Made by a program: the position numbers and the translations under genes. Below, one piece after another: positions 1-6,626 of a stretch of DNA of 18,580 bases. This DNA comes from Actinomycetota bacterium (GTDB taxonomy: Bacteria; Actinomycetota; Thermoleophilia; RBG-16-64-13), in NCBI GenBank assembly GCA_003157225.1, contig PMIZ01000117.1, positions 1 to 18,580 on the forward strand, written 5' to 3'. The notes beneath the pieces are model-generated. The model searched no databases, was not told the DNA's origin, and saw nothing but the letters and a program-made list of their open reading frames with translations. How positions within the stretch are numbered: position 1 is the stretch's first letter; every line of letters begins with the position of its first letter.

Positions 1-766
1 ACCGTGTGAGACACAGCACCATGAACCCCGCCAACCCCACCAGACCCATCACTATTCCTACCGCCCGCGTCCCGTTTACACGCCTCCGCCAGCATGAAAT
101 TGCTAGCGCACACGTCACCGGCAGCAGGATAATCAAGTATCCGGCGAACGAGTTGGCGATTGTAAACGTCCCGAAAACGTCCCCGGTTTCGGCGCGTTTT
201 TCGAAGGTTTTTACCAGTGACGGCTGCAGCACCCCCGACGCCGTCATCTCCTGCACGTGTTGCGACAGGTTCTGTCGGATCTCGGGCAGCACCGTGAAGT
301 ATTGGTAGAGCCCGTTCACCGCCAGGACCGCGAGCGTCGCCACGAGCGCCGCTAGCAGGATTCGTCCCCGGAAGGGGCTCGAAATCACCTGCACCAGCAC
401 GAGCGCAAGTACTCCCCAGGCAAGGAGTTCGAGCATTCGCTGGACTGCCGCATAGCGGTACTCGGCAAGGAACGTCGTCAGTACGGTAATTCCGATGAAC
501 GCCAGCACCGCGACGGTGAATCCGCCCGCCTGCACTTCGACACGTTTTCTGAGCGCGATCCGGAGCGTCACCAGCAGCACCGACATGAACACAAGCAGGT
601 AGACGAGAATGTTGCGGTGCAGCGGCGCGCCCAGGTCCGAACACATGGGTCGCACCGTAACCGCAAGCGCCGCAAGGAATACCGCCAAGGCCTGAGCGAT
701 CCGCGGCAGGGGGGACTCCTTCGCCGCGTCCGCCGTCCCTGACTCCTCGTGCCGTCGAACGTTCAT
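1..766 (-). CDS. O-antigen polymerase/ligase-like membrane protein (partial)
   Basis: The reading frame runs from ATG at 766 on the minus strand through 255 codons without a stop and leaves the window, so the C-terminal part is missing. After a short charged N-terminus it encodes at least five hydrophobic helices. Near codons 200-220 it reads DVFGTFTIANSFAGYLIILL, which resembles the G-T-F-x-N-x-F-A-G-Y-L pattern of the Wzy/WaaL O-antigen polymerase and ligase superfamily, whose members join lipid-linked glycan units at the outer face of the cytoplasmic membrane. Its ATG overlaps the stop of the upstream WecA-like gene (ATGA at 766-763), so translational coupling is likely and both probably serve one surface-glycan pathway. 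The conserved large periplasmic loop is not in the window, so polymerase and ligase cannot be told apart. Confidence 0.7.
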   Translation of the reverse strand, partial: MNVRRHEESGTADAAKESPLPRIAQALAVFLAALAVTVRPMCSDLGAPLHRNILVYLLVFMSVLLVTLRIALRKRVEVQAGGFTVAVLAFIGITVLTTFLAEYRYAAVQRMLELLAWGVLALVLVQVISSPFRGRILLAALVATLAVLAVNGLYQYFTVLPEIRQNLSQHVQEMTASGVLQPSLVKTFEKRAETGDVFGTFTIANSFAGYLIILLPVTCALAISCWRRRVNGTRAVGIVMGLVGLAGFMVLCLTR

Positions 767-1857
767 TTCCTCACCGCCCGTTCAATGACCACGATCAGGA
801 GGATCAGGATCGCCGCCTGGAGGATGGAGATTACTTCGCCGAAGGTCCCATGCACGAGGTAAAGTATTGCGGCGGTAAGTGTTACGCCGAACGTCAGCAG
901 GTGGATGGCCCCGACGGCCAGCCGCTGGGAGAGTCCCAGTTCCACCAGCCGGTGGGAGAGGTGTCTGTGGTCCGCGACGAAGGGACTGCGCCGTTCCCTC
1001 AGCCGGATGAGCGTCACCGAGACGGCGTCGTAGATCGGCACCGCGAAGAGGATGAGCGGAAGCACGAACGGTCGGATGGAGACCGTGGGACCGCTGTAAA
1101 ACGTGAAGAGCACGCTCAGCACCGCCAGGAAATATCCGATGAAGAGACTCCCGGCGTCGCCCATGAAGATGCTGGCCGGGGCGTAGTTGAACGGGAGGAA
1201 ACCCGCCAGGGCCCCGACGAACGGGATCAGTGCCGCGGCGATGAACCAGTGCCCGGCTTCCGCCGCCACCATCAGAAACGTCAGCGAGATGAGAAAAGCC
1301 ACCCCGGCGGAAAGCCCGTCCATCGTGTCCAGAAAGTTGAACGCGTTCGTGATGCCCACGATCCACAGCACGGTGATGCACACCTCCGCCGGTTCGCTGT
1401 GAAGGAAGAGCGTCACCCGGATGCCGGCGGCGGCGAGGAGACCAGCGACGGCAATCTGCACCAGGAGTTTCGACAGCGCCGAGAGGCGTTTTCGGTCGTC
1501 GATGAGGCCCAGAAGACAGATGACCAGTCCGCCCGCAAGCACCGCCGCGAACTGCGGGAGTTTCTCGACCGCCCCGGGAAGATGGACCTGGATGGGGTCA
1601 TAGATCGCCTCGGGCAGCCACCAGGGCCGGCCGTGGCTTTGCATGTACAGCACCGCCATCGCCGCGGCCGCCAGGGGCGCCGTCACCGCCAGGAAAATGG
1701 CGATCCCGCCCCCGTAGGGAACGGGTCGGGCGTGTGTTTTTCGCTCGTCGGGACGGTCGAGGAAGTCAAAACGGGGGGCGATTCTGCGGATGAGGAGCGT
1801 GAAGCAGATCGAGAGGCCCAGTGCCACGGCCAGGAGGATGACGCCCGCTCCCCACAT
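763..1857 (-). CDS. WecA/TagO-like undecaprenyl-phosphate GlcNAc-1-phosphate transferase
   Basis: This 364-residue integral membrane protein belongs to the MraY/WecA polyprenyl-phosphate sugar-1-phosphate transferase family, which loads the first sugar phosphate onto undecaprenyl phosphate to start a surface glycan. Visible signatures are PYGGG (48-51), the Asp-Asp pair in LIDDRKRL (D120, D121), NAFNFLDTMDGL (N171, N174, D177, D180), FMGDAGS (231-237) and the HRHLSHRL loop (H297, H299), which favours WecA/TagO over MraY. About ten hydrophobic helices are present. An earlier ATG at 1887 is in frame, but the start at 1857 has GGAGG four bases upstream and is preferred. It lies downstream of the Ada-like protein gene and is coupled by ATGA to the O-antigen polymerase-like gene. 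The exact sugar (GlcNAc or another HexNAc) is not decided by the sequence. Confidence 0.88.
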   Translation of the reverse strand: MWGAGVILLAVALGLSICFTLLIRRIAPRFDFLDRPDERKTHARPVPYGGGIAIFLAVTAPLAAAAMAVLYMQSHGRPWWLPEAIYDPIQVHLPGAVEKLPQFAAVLAGGLVICLLGLIDDRKRLSALSKLLVQIAVAGLLAAAGIRVTLFLHSEPAEVCITVLWIVGITNAFNFLDTMDGLSAGVAFLISLTFLMVAAEAGHWFIAAALIPFVGALAGFLPFNYAPASIFMGDAGSLFIGYFLAVLSVLFTFYSGPTVSIRPFVLPLILFAVPIYDAVSVTLIRLRERRSPFVADHRHLSHRLVELGLSQRLAVGAIHLLTFGVTLTAAILYLVHGTFGEVISILQAAILILLIVVIERAVRK

Positions 1858-1956
1858 ATCGCCTCCGAAGCGGTTTCGCCGCAACACATAACCGGCCGAA
1901 GAGGAGAAGAGCCGCCCCCGACGGATTCCATCGGGACGTTTCGGCTCGGCCTCGCC

Positions 1957-2898
1957 TCAGGGTTTGGAGAACGCCCCCAGAAGGACGATGCTGAACTGGT
2001 GGTTGCGATAGTCCCCCGTGGCGACCTCGGTTTCACGGGTCAGGTTGCCGAAGGGGGCCCAGTCCACCGCGCAGAACCACTTGGACGCCGCGCCGCCGCC
2101 GACCTTCTTGCGGATGAAGACGGAGATGCTGTTCACCTTCTGTTTTGCGATTTCGGCGGCCACGAGCTTCTGTGAGAGTTTCAGGATGTCTTCACGTCTC
2201 AGGGGGTTCTCCACCTCGGCCGTCAGTTCCACGCGGACGAATCCCTTCTCGGGAGGGACCAGGCGTTCCACGACCTGGAACGGGAAGGAAACCGCCACGT
2301 CCTTGACGGGAAGGGAGACCGGTATGTCCGGGGGAGCGATTTTCGGCACAGGTTTCGGTCCGTGGGATGTGGTGTCGCCGGTCGGAGCGGGGGGCCTGCA
2401 GATCTTGCACGGAACGTACCCCTTCGCCCAGGCGCCCTCGGCGGAGTCGAAGTAGACCAGCTTGTTCTGGGGGATCATCTGAACCATCTTGCAGTTGAGC
2501 CGGTGGTAATACTTATAGGTGCCGTCGCCGACGTACCGCATGGCCGGATCCGGGTGAACCGCCTCGACGCCCACCGGGACCACGGGGTGTGCCACGTGGT
2601 TATCCGTCGACGTTGTCGGTCCGATGCCGGGTTTTACCTCGTTGTCCGTGGAAGATCCCTCGCCGACCGTCCCGGTCTCCCCTGAGGGACGGAACTCCCC
2701 CGGACCCGCGACGGGGGGCGTCTTCGTCTCTCGCTCGCTCTTCTCGAACGCGATGACCACGCCCACGATCAGCACCTCCAAGGGGAGGAAGGCTATGTTG
2801 CTGACCAAGAGCAGGAATAGTTGCCGGGCGTCGCCGAAAGCCAGATAGTCGACTGCGTACAGAACGATGGATGCGCCCAATAGAGCGGCACCGATCAT
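1957..2898 (-). CDS. Membrane-anchored protein with Ada-like Cys/His metal-site domain
   Basis: Function unknown. Residues 1-20 and 28-51 are two hydrophobic helices joined by a short loop. Then comes a Ser/Thr/Pro/Gly-rich linker (about 55-115), a compact domain (about 118-170) and a mixed C-terminal domain (about 195-313) with a helical stretch at 234-254. The middle domain has H132-x3-C136 and C164-x2-C167 around the phrase LVYFDSAEGAWAKGYVPCKIC. This resembles the metal-binding fold of the Ada N-terminus and related YHxxxC modules, so a bound zinc is inferred. ATG at 2898 has no good ribosome site. The frame extends upstream to a CTG at 2928 preceded by AAAGGTAGG, adding LSRSDKRWLG, a charged N-terminus that suits this type of two-helix anchor. 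It precedes the WecA-like gene on the same strand and may be co-transcribed with it. Confidence 0.72.
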   Translation of the reverse strand: MIGAALLGASIVLYAVDYLAFGDARQLFLLLVSNIAFLPLEVLIVGVVIAFEKSERETKTPPVAGPGEFRPSGETGTVGEGSSTDNEVKPGIGPTTSTDNHVAHPVVPVGVEAVHPDPAMRYVGDGTYKYYHRLNCKMVQMIPQNKLVYFDSAEGAWAKGYVPCKICRPPAPTGDTTSHGPKPVPKIAPPDIPVSLPVKDVAVSFPFQVVERLVPPEKGFVRVELTAEVENPLRREDILKLSQKLVAAEIAKQKVNSISVFIRKKVGGGAASKWFCAVDWAPFGNLTRETEVATGDYRNHQFSIVLLGAFSKP

Positions 2899-2970
2899 AC
2901 CCAGCCAGCGTTTGTCGCTCCGGCTCAGATCAGCCTACCTTTGTTCCGGATTGTTTGGTGCGTGGAATCG

Positions 2971-3369
2971 TCAGCGGGCGATGAGCACCGGCACCTTTGC
3001 ATAGCGGAGCACTCGCTCGGCGGTCGATCCGAGGAGAAGATTGGGAAACGTTCCCCGGCCGCGGCTACCGATCACGATCAGGTCGGCCTGATGCTCGTCG
3101 GCGGCGGAGAGGATACCCTGGGCGGGCACGTCATCCGGGATGGCGACCTGGGTCGGGATACCCAGTTTCGCGTACGAGTCGAGCACGGGCGCGATCATCC
3201 GGCGCACCTCGCTCGGTTTTGCCATGGCCGGCATGTTACCGAAAGCGTGGCAGACTACGATGGTGGCCCCGTACTTCTCTGCGACGCTCGCGGCCAGAGC
3301 CGCCGCCTTCAGTGCGCCCTCTGACCCGTCGTAGCCGAGCAGGATCTTGCGGAACAATACTTCTTCCAT
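2971..3369 (-). CDS. Universal stress protein, UspA family, ATP-binding type
   Basis: A single-domain UspA protein of 132 residues, close to the usual length. It begins FRKILLGYDGSEGALKA, with the Asp of the first strand (D14), and ends with VPVLIAR. The nucleotide loop G101-S-R-G104, nine residues, then G114-S115 matches the G-2x-G-9x-G-S/T motif of ATP-binding family members, so it should bind ATP and probably dimerises in the cytoplasm. The ATG at 3369 follows GGAGG with five bases between. An in-frame upstream ATG at 3399 is rejected because the predicted transcription start lies at about 3398. The gene is divergent from queF and shares a short intergenic region with it. Its precise stress role is not visible. 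Confidence 0.93.
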   Translation of the reverse strand: MEEVLFRKILLGYDGSEGALKAAALAASVAEKYGATIVVCHAFGNMPAMAKPSEVRRMIAPVLDSYAKLGIPTQVAIPDDVPAQGILSAADEHQADLIVIGSRGRGTFPNLLLGSTAERVLRYAKVPVLIAR

Positions 3370-3404
3370 GCACGCCTCCGATGCCGGCATCTGACACACC
3401 GCAC

Positions 3405-3434
3405 ACTATAGCCTTCCCGGCCTGCGATTCTCAA
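3405..3434 (-). promoter_or_regulatory. Predicted promoter of the universal stress protein gene
   Basis: Read on the minus strand, TTGAGA (3434-3429) and TATAGT (3410-3405) are separated by 18 bp. Each matches five of six positions of the sigma-70-type consensus. Transcription would start near 3398, giving a leader of about 29 nt that contains the GGAGG site before the ATG at 3369. Confidence 0.6.
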
Positions 3435-3476
3435 CACCCTGCCGCAAGCGTGGGACGGCTGAACCGCCGGCTCTCA

Positions 3477-3495
3477 CGCTATAGCGCGGTATACT
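3477..3495 (+). promoter_or_regulatory. Predicted queF promoter -10 element and adjacent palindrome
   Basis: TATACT at 3490-3495 matches five of six -10 consensus positions and ends only six bases before the queF ATG at 3502. Transcription would therefore start at or next to the start codon, giving a leaderless message. No good -35 is seen. The perfect palindrome CGCTATAGCG (3477-3486) occupies the spacer and could be an operator. Confidence 0.5.
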
Positions 3496-3501
3496 TCGCG
3501 C

Positions 3502-3900
3502 ATGGAAGACGGCGACGTTCACGAGAAGTACGGCACGATGGCCATCCGGGACAACCGTCTCGAGATGTGGCCCAATCCCGCGCCGGAACGGCCATACCTC
3601 ATCTCTATGGACATTCCGGAGTTCACATGTTTGTGCCCAAGGTCCGGCTACCCGGATTTCGCCCTCATCAAGATCCGGTACCAGCCCCGCGAGTTCGTGG
3701 TGGAGCTGAAATCGCTGAAGTTGTATATCAACGGGTATCGCGATCGCCCCGTCTCCCATGAGGCGGCGGCCAATCAGATCCTCGACGATCTGGTGAGTCT
3801 GCTCGATCCGCGATGGATGAGGGTGATCGCAGATTTCACAGTCCGAGGCAATATCAAAACGGTGGTCAGGGCAGAGCACGGCTCCAGGGAGTGCGCATGA
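3502..3900 (+). CDS. queF: QueF, NADPH-dependent 7-cyano-7-deazaguanine reductase
   Basis: QueF reduces the nitrile of preQ0 to the aminomethyl group of preQ1, the last free-base step towards queuosine. This 132-residue protein has the length of the short single-domain (YkvM-type) enzymes. The active-site segment EFTCLCPRSGYPDFA (40-54) carries the nucleophile Cys45, which forms the thioimide with preQ0, and the proton donor Asp52. The NADPH-binding QueF motif appears as ELKSLKLY (69-76), and HE (86-87) is also conserved. No Shine-Dalgarno site precedes the ATG, and a -10-like TATACT lies six bases upstream, so the gene is probably leaderless. Its stop overlaps the queC start as ATGA. The short C-terminal tail after about residue 122 looks unconserved. 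Confidence 0.95.
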   Translation: MEDGDVHEKYGTMAIRDNRLEMWPNPAPERPYLISMDIPEFTCLCPRSGYPDFALIKIRYQPREFVVELKSLKLYINGYRDRPVSHEAAANQILDDLVSLLDPRWMRVIADFTVRGNIKTVVRAEHGSRECA

Positions 3901-4592
3901 CTGTCGACGTGACACAGATGGTGAGCGGATCCGCTGAGCCGACGCACTGCCTGCTCTTGAGCGGCGGCCTGGACTCGACCACTCTGGCTGCGTGGCTCAG
4001 GGAGCAGCATCCGGGTGAGCCTGTCGAAGCGTTCACGTTCCTCTACGGGCAGAAGCACGCGGTGGAGTTGGAGGCGGCGCGCAACGTAGCCGCGCACTAC
4101 CGCATGGAGCACTACCTGGTGGAGCTGCCGCCCATCAAGGGCTCGGCTCTCACCGATGCCGGCACCGCGCTGCCTGAGGGGCGGGACCTGGAGACGGTCA
4201 CGGGCGTAGCGCCCTCGTACGTGCCGGCGCGGAACCTCCTGTTCCTCGCTCAGATGGCCAGCCTGCAGGATGCCTTCGGCCCGGCCGTTCTGTGGCTGGG
4301 CGTCCATCACGACGATTACACCGGCTATCCCGACTGCCGCCCGGAGTTCGTGGCGGCGGCCGACGAGGCGGTTCGGCTCGGCACCCAGTACGGGCTGCGG
4401 GTGCGGGCGCCGTTCGTGGACTGGAGCAAAGCCCAGATCGTCCGCTGGGGCCTGGAGCACAGGGTGCCCTACGAGCTCACCCATTCCTGCTACCAGGGGC
4501 TCAGCCCGGCGTGCGGTGTATGCGACACCTGCCAGGGCCGGCTGGCCGCTTTCGCGGCGGCCGGCGCCACCGACCCCATCCCGTATCGCTGA
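3897..4592 (+). CDS. queC: QueC, 7-cyano-7-deazaguanine (preQ0) synthase
   Basis: QueC converts 7-carboxy-7-deazaguanine and ammonia to preQ0 with ATP, through an adenylated intermediate. The 231-residue protein shows the PP-loop SGGLDST (22-28), FLYGQKH (48-54), YVPARN (108-113), GYPDCRPEF (143-151) and the C-terminal zinc site C198, C206, C209, C212. The ATG at 3897 was chosen over longer in-frame starts because AGGGAG lies five bases upstream and the codon overlaps the queF stop. That overlap indicates coupled translation. All expected catalytic and metal residues are present, so the enzyme should be active. Confidence 0.96.
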   Translation: MTVDVTQMVSGSAEPTHCLLLSGGLDSTTLAAWLREQHPGEPVEAFTFLYGQKHAVELEAARNVAAHYRMEHYLVELPPIKGSALTDAGTALPEGRDLETVTGVAPSYVPARNLLFLAQMASLQDAFGPAVLWLGVHHDDYTGYPDCRPEFVAAADEAVRLGTQYGLRVRAPFVDWSKAQIVRWGLEHRVPYELTHSCYQGLSPACGVCDTCQGRLAAFAAAGATDPIPYR

Positions 4593-4627
4593 GACCCGAC
4601 GGACGCCGCGGCGATGAAGGCTCACCC

Positions 4628-4990
4628 ATGAGGACCACCATCACAGTGACGGCCACCTTTGCGGCGGCCCATCGGCTACCTGATCACGAAGGCAAATGCT
4701 TCCGGCTGCACGGACACACCTACGGCCTCGAGGTCACGGTGGAGGGCACGCCGCAGACCTCCGGGCCGGCGGCCGGCATGGTGATGGACTTCGCCGACCT
4801 GCGGGCGCGGGTAAGCGAACTGGTCGTCGAGCGGCTGGATCATCAACTCTTGAACGACCTGTTCGATTTCGTTCCGACCTCTGAAGCCGTGGCGACATGG
4901 GCGTTCGAGACTCTGACGGCCGCGGGGCTGCCGGTGGCTCGGGTCCGCTTGGCGGAAGGACCGAACTCGTACGTGGAAGTGACGCCCTAG
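4628..4990 (+). CDS. queD: QueD, 6-carboxy-tetrahydropterin synthase
   Basis: A 120-residue member of the 6-pyruvoyl-tetrahydropterin synthase superfamily. QueD turns 7,8-dihydroneopterin triphosphate into 6-carboxy-tetrahydropterin, the substrate of QueE. The zinc ligands are His15 (AAHRL), His28 and His30 (LHGHTY), and the catalytic Cys24 lies just before them in KCFRLHGH. MDFADL (53-58), LDHQLLND (70-77), PTSE (83-86) and the pterin-binding Glu110 are in place. The Cys-x3-HGH spacing is that of QueD rather than of the eukaryotic synthase. GAAGG lies seven bases before the ATG, and the gene follows queC after 35 nt. No GTP cyclohydrolase (folE) gene is in the window, so the first pathway step must be encoded elsewhere. 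Confidence 0.95.
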   Translation: MRTTITVTATFAAAHRLPDHEGKCFRLHGHTYGLEVTVEGTPQTSGPAAGMVMDFADLRARVSELVVERLDHQLLNDLFDFVPTSEAVATWAFETLTAAGLPVARVRLAEGPNSYVEVTP

Positions 4991-5086
4991 GGCCGACCGG
5001 CTGTGAGCCGGCGCGGCGCCCGGGCGGCCGCGCCCCTGCCCGCCGGACACCCGACCGGGCGCCGGGACAACGGATCAGGAGGCCTG

Positions 5087-5776
5087 ATGACCGACCTGCG
5101 AGTTTTGGAGATCTTCGACTCGCTCCAGGGCGAGGGCTATTGGACCGGAGTACCCATGACCTTCGTGCGCCTTGCCGGCTGCAACGCGCCCGGCCTCGGC
5201 TTGGAGTGTGTGCGCTGGTGCGACACTCCGGGAAGCTGGGACGAAGCGGCGGGAGAGGAGTTGGAGGTGGGGGAGATCTTGGACCTCGCTCGGCTTCCGC
5301 GACTATGCATCACAGGGGGAGAACCGCTGCTTCAGCCCGAGGGTGTGGCGGCGCTGGTGACTGAGGCTCACACGAAGGGGATACGCGTGCACCTGGAGAC
5401 CAACGGCACTGCCGACCCGTTCGTACCGGGGAATACCCGAGGCGCAGATCCCGAGGAAGTGCCGGAGTTTGACTGGGTGGTGGTCAGTCCCAAAGCACCC
5501 GGGTATCTGATCTCACCCGGGTGGGACGATCGCATCGACGAGTTGAAGCTGGTGGTCGACGACCAGTTGGACGTGGCCACCGCGGAGCGCCTGGCCGCCG
5601 ACTACCCCGGCGCGTTTGTCTCCATCCAGCCGGAGTTCGAAGCTCGGCCGGACGGCTCTAGCCGCGAACGGCACCTCGCCGGCTCGGACTCCGTGCCGCG
5701 GGCGATCGCCCTGGTTCTAACCCACCCGGATTGGCGCTTGTCGCTCCAGACGCACAAGTTGCTCGGCATCCGCTAG
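5087..5776 (+). CDS. queE: QueE, 7-carboxy-7-deazaguanine synthase with unusual cysteine spacing
   Basis: A radical SAM enzyme of 229 residues that contracts the ring of 6-carboxy-tetrahydropterin to 7-carboxy-7-deazaguanine. It begins with LEIFDSLQGEGYWTGVP, typical of QueE, and has the SAM-binding GGEP (77-80), LETNGT (103-108), VSPK (133-136) and DELKLV (151-156); it ends in SLQTHKLLGIR. The cluster cysteines are C32, C41 and C45, a C-x8-C-x3-C arrangement instead of the usual C-x3-C-x2-C or the C-x14-C-x2-C of enterobacterial QueE. The ATG at 5087 has AGGAGG four bases upstream, so an earlier in-frame GTG at 5003 is not used. The 96-nt gap after queD is extremely GC-rich and holds a hairpin (CCGGCT/AGCCGG, 4997-5011), but no terminator, so the gene probably stays in the queFCDE operon. 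Confidence 0.93.
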   Translation: MTDLRVLEIFDSLQGEGYWTGVPMTFVRLAGCNAPGLGLECVRWCDTPGSWDEAAGEELEVGEILDLARLPRLCITGGEPLLQPEGVAALVTEAHTKGIRVHLETNGTADPFVPGNTRGADPEEVPEFDWVVVSPKAPGYLISPGWDDRIDELKLVVDDQLDVATAERLAADYPGAFVSIQPEFEARPDGSSRERHLAGSDSVPRAIALVLTHPDWRLSLQTHKLLGIR

Positions 5777-5822
5777 GCGTCGTTGCGCCCCGGCTGAGAA
5801 GCGTTGTGCTTCAGCAGTTTCT
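5773..5822. repeat. Copy 1 of a small intergenic repeat (CTAGGCGTC ... GCTTCAGCAG)
   Basis: CTAGGCGTC (5773-5781, containing the queE stop) and GCTTCAGCAG (5808-5817) recur in the same order at 6486-6494 and 6518-6527, with GCCCC between them in both copies. In this copy CTGA-AGC pairs with GCTTCAG around a GTTGT loop (two-base bulge), followed by AGTTTCTT. It may therefore also act as a weak terminator after queE. Confidence 0.4.
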
Positions 5823-5834
5823 TCGCGCTAAAAT
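5804..5834 (+). promoter_or_regulatory. Weak promoter-like site before the LiaF-domain gene
   Basis: TTGTGC (5804-5809) and TAAAAT (5829-5834) are 19 bp apart in an otherwise GC-rich gap. The spacing is long and the first box is imperfect, so this is only a candidate start for the gene at 5876. Confidence 0.25.
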
Positions 5835-5875
5835 CGGAGGGTCCGAGTACTTCCACGCTTTCTGGGGAGGGTGTG

Positions 5876-6469
5876 ATGGCTCCTGACCCGCATGACCCGA
5901 ACGTCAATCAGCCCAACCAGGGCGGAACCTACAGCGCCGGCGGGGGACCGTATGGCGGCGGCCAGTACGGCGGCCCGGCGGGTGGGGGAGGCCCGGGGAG
6001 TGGCGGCGGCCCGTACGGCCGGGGCGCCGGGGGAGGCCCATATCACGGCCCCGGTGGTCCTCACCATCCTGAGAAGCAGGATGAGAAGGAGCAGGAGAAG
6101 CGGCAGGAAAAGGGCGGCAGCATGGACGAGAAGTACCATCGCGACCCGGTCCGGTACTTCTCTTGGGCGTTGCTCATCATCTGGGTCGGCGTCGTCCTGC
6201 TGCTGCGGAATCTGGATGTTCTGCCCAAGGACGACAAGGGCTGGGGGGTGTTCTTCTGGGGCGGTGCCGCGATCATATTCGCCGAGTCCCTGTTGAGGCT
6301 TGCCAACCCGCGGTGGAGAAGGCCGCCGTACGGTTCCTTCATCTGGGGAGCGGTGTGGTTGGTCGTGGGCTTTGGTCTCTACTTCAAGAACTGGGACGTA
6401 GTCTGGCCGGTCATCATCATCGCGGTCGGCGTGGCCATCCTCGCGGGGAGGCTGGTGCGGCGGCGCTGA
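5876..6469 (+). CDS. Gly/Pro-rich protein with LiaF-like (DUF5668-type) membrane domain
   Basis: Residues 1-65 are rich in Gly, Pro, Tyr and Ser, and 66-82 are highly charged. The rest holds four hydrophobic helices (about 95-111, 122-140, 153-170 and 174-191) with short loops. The phrases WVGVVLLLRNLDVLP and WPVIIIAVGVAIL are typical of the small membrane domain found at the N-terminus of LiaF and in DUF5668 proteins. The molecular role is not known; related domains occur in envelope-stress proteins. The ATG at 5876 has GGGGAGG five bases upstream, so a longer frame from 5804 is rejected. A second in-frame ATG at 6121 also has an AAGGG site, so a short form without the Gly-rich segment is possible. 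It ends convergently with vapC. Confidence 0.72.
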   Translation: MAPDPHDPNVNQPNQGGTYSAGGGPYGGGQYGGPAGGGGPGSGGGPYGRGAGGGPYHGPGGPHHPEKQDEKEQEKRQEKGGSMDEKYHRDPVRYFSWALLIIWVGVVLLLRNLDVLPKDDKGWGVFFWGGAAIIFAESLLRLANPRWRRPPYGSFIWGAVWLVVGFGLYFKNWDVVWPVIIIAVGVAILAGRLVRRR

Positions 6470-6485
6470 GAGGTCCAGCGGCCTC

Positions 6486-6535
6486 CTAGGCGTCTTCGAG
6501 CCCCAGTCCGTCGCTGCGCTTCAGCAGCGCTTTCG
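6486..6535. repeat. Copy 2 of the small intergenic repeat, with perfect hairpin
   Basis: CTAGGCGTC (6486-6494) and GCTTCAGCAG (6518-6527) match the copy after queE. CGCTGC (6512-6517) pairs perfectly with GCAGCG (6524-6529) around GCTTCA and is followed by CTTTC. It lies between the convergent ends of the LiaF-domain gene and vapC and could be a terminator, although the T run is short. Confidence 0.4.
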
Positions 6536-6626
6536 AGGGCGTGAAGAGAATGCGCGTGCGCTTCATTCTCGGCAGAAGCGGACCGCGGCCATGGGATGCC
6601 TGGCGATCTCAGCAGCTTCGGCAGCC

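Noticed and set aside
850..2175. Long plus-strand open frame of 441 codons
   Set aside because: It is antisense to the WecA-like gene and its neighbour; its Arg/Gly/His/Glu-rich translation is typical of a high-GC shadow frame and shows no family motif.
3400..3501. A preQ1 riboswitch before queF
   Set aside because: The -10 element lies six bases from the ATG, so there is no transcribed leader, and no preQ1 aptamer-like sequence was seen.
5003..5086. GTG at 5003 as the queE start
   Set aside because: The extra 28 residues are Arg/Gly/Ala/Pro-rich and unlike QueE, while AGGAGG precedes the ATG at 5087.
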